A stretch of 37,837 bases of DNA, from the NCBI GenBank assembly GCA_036398175.1, contig DASWHL010000025.1, positions 1 to 37,837 of the forward strand, written 5' to 3'. The notes under the pieces are model-generated. The model made no database searches and was not told the DNA's origin. It was given only the letters and a program-made list of their open reading frames with translations. Source of the stretch: JAOTWJ01 sp036398175 (GTDB taxonomy: Bacteria > Gemmatimonadota > Gemmatimonadetes > Gemmatimonadales > GWC2-71-9). Every line of letters begins with the position of its first letter. Within the stretch, counting starts at the first letter, position 1. This document shows positions 34,581 through 37,837 of the stretch, one piece after another. The position numbers and the translations under genes are program-made.

Positions 34581-34639
34581 AATCCTGAATGTCCAACAGG
34601 GAACAGCCTTCCGCATTCCTCGTTCCTTGTTGGCCATTC
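34580..34639. repeat. Heptad-phased inverted repeat between kinase and gpmA
   Basis: GAATGTCCAACAGGGAAC (34587-34604) pairs with the reverse complement at 34622-34639, 16 of 18 bp. GAA or CAA begins at 34580, 34587, 34594, 34601 (7-nt steps); TTC or TTG ends at 34611, 34618, 34625, 34632, 34639. No T-run, so it is not a standard terminator. Confidence 0.7.
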
Positions 34640-34679
34640 GATAGTCGGTAGCTTCCCCGGCACACACGAGGACATCCGA

Positions 34680-35426
34680 ATGCATACGGTGGTGCTGCTG
34701 CGGCACGGGGAGAGCGACTGGAACCGGGAGAACCGGTTCACCGGCTGGACCGACGTGGACCTGTCGGACAAGGGTGTGGCCGAGGCGCACGAGGCGGCGC
34801 GGCTGCTGATGGAGGGCGGGTATCAGTTCGACGTGGCGTACACGTCGGTCCTCAAGCGGGCCATCCGGACGCTGTGGATGGTGCTCGAGGACATGGACCA
34901 GATGTGGATCCCCGTGCACCGGAGCTGGCGGCTCAACGAGCGGCACTACGGTGCGCTCCAGGGCCTCAACAAGGCGGAGACCGCGGCCCGGCATGGCGAA
35001 GCGCAGGTGAAGCTCTGGCGCCGGAGCTACGACACCTCGCCGCCCGCGCTCACGCCCGACGACGAGCGCTACCCGGGCCACGATCCGCGGTACGCCACCG
35101 TCCCGCGGGCCGAGCTGCCGCTCACCGAATCGCTCAAGGACACGGTTGCGCGGTTCCTGCCGTACTGGACCGAGACCATCGTGCCCGTCATCCGATCCGG
35201 GAAGCGCGTGCTGATCGCGGCGCACGGCAACAGTCTCCGCGCCCTGGTGAAGCACCTGGACGGCATCCCGGAGGACGAGATCGTGGGGCTCAACATCCCC
35301 ACCGGCGTCCCCCTCGTCTACGCGCTGGATCCCAAGATGCGGCCCCTGCGTCACTTCTATCTGGGCGACCCCGAGGCGGTCGCGGCGGCGGAGCGGGCGG
35401 TCGCGAACCAGGGCAAGAAAGGCTGA
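34680..35426 (+). CDS. gpmA: 2,3-bisphosphoglycerate-dependent phosphoglycerate mutase
   Basis: 248 residues (E. coli GpmA has 250). The phospho-histidine motif is LLRHGESDWN with H9; LNERHYGALQGLNK and AAHGNSLRALVKHLDG give the other active-site residues. The insertions that mark dPGM rather than small phosphatases are present. It interconverts 3- and 2-phosphoglycerate in glycolysis and gluconeogenesis in the cytoplasm. GAGG lies 8 nt before ATG 34680. Its TGA overlaps the proposed CTG start of the next gene. Confidence 0.95.
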   Translation: MHTVVLLRHGESDWNRENRFTGWTDVDLSDKGVAEAHEAARLLMEGGYQFDVAYTSVLKRAIRTLWMVLEDMDQMWIPVHRSWRLNERHYGALQGLNKAETAARHGEAQVKLWRRSYDTSPPALTPDDERYPGHDPRYATVPRAELPLTESLKDTVARFLPYWTETIVPVIRSGKRVLIAAHGNSLRALVKHLDGIPEDEIVGLNIPTGVPLVYALDPKMRPLRHFYLGDPEAVAAAERAVANQGKKG

Positions 35427-36679
35427 CACCGGTCCCGCCGCTCGCGCGGCTGCTCGCCGCGGTTCCCCACCTGGCGCGCCCGCTCGTCCTGCTCGAGGAC
35501 GGCCGCGGGCGGTCGGGGCGGGCGCGGCTCGCGTGGGGCGCCCGAGCCCGGCATCGGCTGGAGTGGAGCGAGCGCCGAATCGGGGATCTCCCGTGGCTGG
35601 CGACGCTGCCGGCCGAGCGCCGCCTCTACGGAACCGTCGCCTACGACCTCGGGCTCCCACCCCGTGCCCGGCGGGCCGCGCCGCTCGTGCCCCAGCCCCT
35701 GGCGGATTTCTTCGAGCCGGCCCACGAGCTGGTCGTAGACTGCGGAACGGGGGACCTCTTGCTCGGGGACTGGGGGGACCTCGGCGGCCGGGCCGGCGAT
35801 CCGCACACGCACGTGGTCCCGTCCTCCCGTGCTCCCGTCCTCCGCGAGCGCAGCTTCACCCAGCCCGCGTTCGAGTCCGCCGTGAGGCGGGTCAAGGACT
35901 ACATCGCCGCCGGCGACGTGTATCAGGTGAACCTCGCCGTGGGCGACCGCTACGAGACCGCCCTCACCCCCTGGGAGCTGTACCTGCGCGTCCGCGCCGT
36001 GAACCCATCCCCGTGGATGGGGTTCGCGGATTTCGGGGACTGGCAGATCGTGTCGGGGTCGCCGGAGTTGCTGGTGGAAGTCGGTGGGCGAGGCGGACGA
36101 GGCGGTCCCGTCGTCATCCGCACCCGCCCGATTGCCGGAACCAGGAAAAAGACCGGCGATCCCCACCGCGACGCGGCGATGCGCTCCGAGCTGACGCTCG
36201 ATGCCAAGGAGCAGGCGGAGCACCGGATGCTGGTGGACCTGGCGCGCAACGACGTCGGGCGCGTGGCCGAGTTCGGGTCGGTGCACGTGGCGGAGCGGGA
36301 GGTGATCGAGGAGTACTCCCACGTCTTTCATCTCGTGAGCGATGTGGTGGGGCTGCTGCGACCCGACCGGACCGTCGCCGACGCGATCGCCGCGCTGTTC
36401 CCGGGCGGGACGATCACCGGAGCGCCGAAGATCCGGGCCATGGAGGTGATCGCCGAGCTGGAGCCGGTGGCGCGCGGGGCCTACACCGGGGGACTGGGGT
36501 GGCTCGGGCCGGACGGCACGCAGCTCAATATCCTGATCCGCTCGGCGGTGTTCCGCGACGGCATCGTGGGGATCCATGCGGGAGCGGGGATCGTGTGGGA
36601 TTCGGATCCGGCCCGCGAGTGGCGGGAGAGCCTGCGCAAGGCGGCGGCGATCCGGGTAGCGCTCGGGGCGAACGGTTGA
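35423..36679 (+). CDS. pabB: Chorismate-binding enzyme, aminodeoxychorismate synthase component I (PabB)
   Basis: About 418 residues. N-terminal domain with LVLLED, then the chorismate-utilising domain from about residue 138: AGDVYQVNLA, SGSPELLVEV, RPIAGTRKK, DLARNDVGRVAEFG, FPGGTITGAPKIRAMEVI, YTGGLGW and GAGIVWDSDP. No ATG, GTG or TTG lies in frame before about residue 88, which would cut the N-domain; CTG 35423, overlapping the gpmA stop as CTGA, is the best start but is inferred. The residue after PI is Ala (PIAGT), as in TrpE, not Lys as in E. coli PabB, yet the coupled lyase gene favours PabB. No glutaminase (PabA) is adjacent. A GGRGGRGG insertion sits in a strand loop. Confidence 0.82.
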   Translation: MTPVPPLARLLAAVPHLARPLVLLEDGRGRSGRARLAWGARARHRLEWSERRIGDLPWLATLPAERRLYGTVAYDLGLPPRARRAAPLVPQPLADFFEPAHELVVDCGTGDLLLGDWGDLGGRAGDPHTHVVPSSRAPVLRERSFTQPAFESAVRRVKDYIAAGDVYQVNLAVGDRYETALTPWELYLRVRAVNPSPWMGFADFGDWQIVSGSPELLVEVGGRGGRGGPVVIRTRPIAGTRKKTGDPHRDAAMRSELTLDAKEQAEHRMLVDLARNDVGRVAEFGSVHVAEREVIEEYSHVFHLVSDVVGLLRPDRTVADAIAALFPGGTITGAPKIRAMEVIAELEPVARGAYTGGLGWLGPDGTQLNILIRSAVFRDGIVGIHAGAGIVWDSDPAREWRESLRKAAAIRVALGANG

Positions 36680-37350
36680 GCGACGTGGTGATCTTCGAGA
36701 CGATGCGCGTGCGGGACGGTCGGGTGCCGCTGCTCGACGCGCATGGCGCCCGGCTGCGCCGGGGGGCGGCGGCCGTCGGGCTATCTGCGGTGCCGGATGT
36801 CCTGGTTCCGGAGGCCGCCGACCGCGCCCGGGACGGAGACGACCGTATCCTCCGGCTCGCGTGGTCGGCGTCGGGGCCGCGGTGGAGCGAGCGACCGCTC
36901 GAGGACCCCGCCGCGTGGCGCGTCCGGACGGTGGCCGAGCCGCACCCGGGCTATCCGGTGAAGACCGAAGACCGGGCCGCGTTCGACCGGGCGCTGGCCG
37001 CCGCCCGCCACGCCGAGGCCGACGAGCCGCTGCTCTCGACCGCGACGGGGACCGTGGTGGAAGGCGCGCGCTTCGCGGTGGTCTGGGTGGAAGGGGAGGA
37101 GCTGTGCTATCCCGATCCCGGCCTTGGCGGCCTGCCGAGCGTGGGCCTGGCTCGCCTGCTCGCGGTGGCGGCGGAAGCGGGAGTCCGGACGCGGGCGGCC
37201 TGGGTCACCGTCGCTGGCCTGAACGGGCTCCCGGCAGGTCTCGTGAACGCGGCCAGGGGACTGGTCCGGGTGACCGCGCTGGACGGGCGCCCGGTCCCGC
37301 CGAGCAACCTGCTGGACGGTCTCGCGGAGCGCTTCTGGCCCTCGGCTTGA
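36676..37350 (+). CDS. pabC: Class IV aminotransferase-fold 4-amino-4-deoxychorismate lyase (PabC)
   Basis: 224 residues from TTG 36676, which overlaps the PabB stop as TTGA; GTG 36685 is an alternative. Fold IV features: FETMRVRDGRVPLLDAHGAR at the start, the PLP lysine in PGYPVKTEDR, and TATGTVVEGARFAVVWV for the cofactor-phosphate region. With PabB it makes p-aminobenzoate for folate: PabB forms aminodeoxychorismate and PabC eliminates pyruvate. D-amino-acid or branched-chain aminotransferases share the fold, but gene order supports PabC. It is somewhat shorter than E. coli PabC (269). Confidence 0.82.
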   Translation: MSDVVIFETMRVRDGRVPLLDAHGARLRRGAAAVGLSAVPDVLVPEAADRARDGDDRILRLAWSASGPRWSERPLEDPAAWRVRTVAEPHPGYPVKTEDRAAFDRALAAARHAEADEPLLSTATGTVVEGARFAVVWVEGEELCYPDPGLGGLPSVGLARLLAVAAEAGVRTRAAWVTVAGLNGLPAGLVNAARGLVRVTALDGRPVPPSNLLDGLAERFWPSA

Positions 37351-37383
37351 TTACCATTTAGGCGGGGACTACGTTGCGGTCCT

Positions 37384-37400
37384 CCCCGGGTTTCCCGGGG
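37384..37400. other. Perfect hairpin between pabC and tRNA-His
   Basis: CCCCGGG-TTT-CCCGGGG, a 7-bp stem, extends weakly outward. It lies 34 bp after the pabC stop and 7 bp before the tRNA. No T-run follows. A possible tRNA promoter, TTGATT (37347-37352) with 17-nt spacer and TACGTT (37370-37375), overlaps the pabC stop; it is weak. Confidence 0.4.
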
Positions 37401-37406
37401 GGTCGT

Positions 37407-37481
37407 GGTGGCTGTAGCTCAATCGGTTAGAGCGCCGGACTGTGGCTCCGGAGGCTGCGGGTTCAAGTCCCGTCAGCCACC
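37407..37481 (+). tRNA. tRNA-His (GTG)
   Basis: Complete cloverleaf: acceptor GTGGCTG/CAGCCAC, anticodon stem CCGGA/TCCGG with loop CTGTGGC (anticodon GTG), T-loop GTTCAAGTC region. The G-1 base typical of tRNA-His is encoded (37407) and faces discriminator C (37481). The CCA end is not encoded. Confidence 0.96.
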
Positions 37482-37486
37482 CTGCT

Positions 37487-37579
37487 GAAGGCTGAAGTCA
37501 GAATGTTGAATGTCGAAGGCAGAAGTGGGGTCGGAGCGCACTTCAGCCTTCTACATTCGGCCTTCTACATTCGAAGTTC
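37487..37579. repeat. Heptad-phased inverted repeat between the two tRNA genes
   Basis: Six GAA triplets begin at 37487, 37494, 37501, 37508, 37515 and 37522, exactly 7 nt apart. After a short loop, six TTC triplets end at 37544, 37551, 37558, 37565, 37572 and 37579, again exactly 7 nt apart. Arms 37508-37527 and 37539-37558 pair over 20 bp with two mismatches. It fills almost the whole gap between tRNA-His and tRNA-Trp. Confidence 0.8.
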
Positions 37580-37582
37580 TCT

Positions 37583-37655
37583 AGGTCCGTAGCTCAAGTG
37601 GTAGAGCACCGGTCTCCAAAACCGGGGGTTGCAGGTTCGAGTCCTGTCGCCCCTG
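37583..37655 (+). tRNA. tRNA-Trp (CCA) with two mismatches in the acceptor stem
   Basis: Anticodon stem CCGGT/ACCGG with loop CTCCAAA (anticodon CCA), normal D-arm (TAGCTCAAGTGGTAGAGCA) and T-arm (GCAGG TTCGAGT CCTGT). The acceptor is AGGTCCG against CGCCCCT: positions 4:69 (T:C) and 5:68 (C:C) do not pair, the other five do. The 3' side lies in a short duplication (CTGTCGCCC twice). It may be a functional tRNA with a sequence error, or a damaged copy. CCA is not encoded. Confidence 0.8.
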
Positions 37656-37837
37656 TCGCCCCGAAAAGTCGCACGCCTTCGGCGCGCTCAACTTTCCGGG
37701 GCATCCTCCGGCCTCCGTGAACGTTCGTGAGCGGGCGCCGGCGAAGCCGGCACCCGCGGCAAAAGCAACCCAGTACCATTGCCCCGGCGCCCCTCTGCGG
37801 TGCGGTCTTCAGGGGAGGCCCGGCCCGGACCTTTTGC
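37656..37837. other. Structured intergenic end of window
   Basis: No gene is visible. GCCCCGAAAAGT (about 37658) and ACTTTCCGGGGC (about 37691) form a 12-bp stem with one mismatch around an inner GCC-TTC-GGC hairpin, which may terminate the tRNA transcript. A second strong hairpin, GCCGGC-GAA-GCCGGC, lies at about 37737-37751. The minus-strand frame across tRNA-Trp is a tRNA shadow. Confidence 0.45.

Noticed and set aside
37594..37779. Minus-strand ORF with a GLEPATPGFG segment
   Set aside because: This is the classic spurious translation of the antisense of a tRNA gene (here tRNA-Trp).

Overview
The window is high-GC bacterial DNA, densely packed and mostly in tight operons. It carries no rRNA or marker gene that fixes the taxon. 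The mix of Ser/Thr protein kinases (zinc-ribbon, PEGA, Ig-like and RCC1 fusions), sigma-54 two-component systems, Tat-exported molybdopterin-family redox proteins, multihaem cytochromes and secreted outer-membrane proteins points to a Gram-negative soil or sediment lineage. Gemmatimonadota is my best guess, at moderate confidence.

Left part (1-9183, minus strand): one respiratory operon reading right to left. Order: outer-membrane porin, dihaem cytochrome c, pentahaem cytochrome, Tat-exported molybdopterin oxidoreductase-like subunit, four-cluster ferredoxin subunit, NrfD-type quinone-binding membrane subunit, four-repeat tetrahaem cytochrome. A frameshifted nuclease-like gene follows and runs off the window. 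The core resembles the Qrc / alternative complex III group of complex iron-sulfur oxidoreductases, so the likely job is electron transfer between the quinone pool and periplasmic cytochromes. A good sigma-54 (-24/-12) promoter precedes the porin. About 110 bp further upstream are palindromic half-sites, and a divergent histidine kinase / sigma-54 activator pair (9518-12762) starts on the other side. The sequence therefore suggests that the pair controls the operon.

Middle (12805-23522): a copper-type P1B ATPase with YHS and heavy-metal-binding N-terminal domains, possibly coupled to an 11-codon upstream ORF; about 730 bp with no recognisable gene; then a second minus-strand operon of cytochrome b, a secreted Ig/IPT-like protein, a histidine kinase and a sigma-54 activator, paralogous to the first pair. 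Divergent from it is a Ser/Thr kinase with a PEGA domain, coupled to an exported TPR-like protein.

Right part (23534-37837): EttA-type ABC-F ATPase, cold-shock protein with a terminator-like leader, cardiolipin-synthase-like PLD protein, a fibronectin-type lipoprotein, an outer-membrane barrel protein, a 1217-residue kinase with Ig-like and RCC1-propeller extracytoplasmic domains, an EamA transporter, a VOC protein, a small soluble kinase, phosphoglycerate mutase, a PabB/PabC pair, tRNA-His and tRNA-Trp. Four intergenic gaps here hold inverted repeats built from degenerate 7-nt or 8-nt words in strict phase (25214-25408, 27792-27842, 34580-34639, 37487-37579). They share architecture more than sequence and are the least explained elements in the window.
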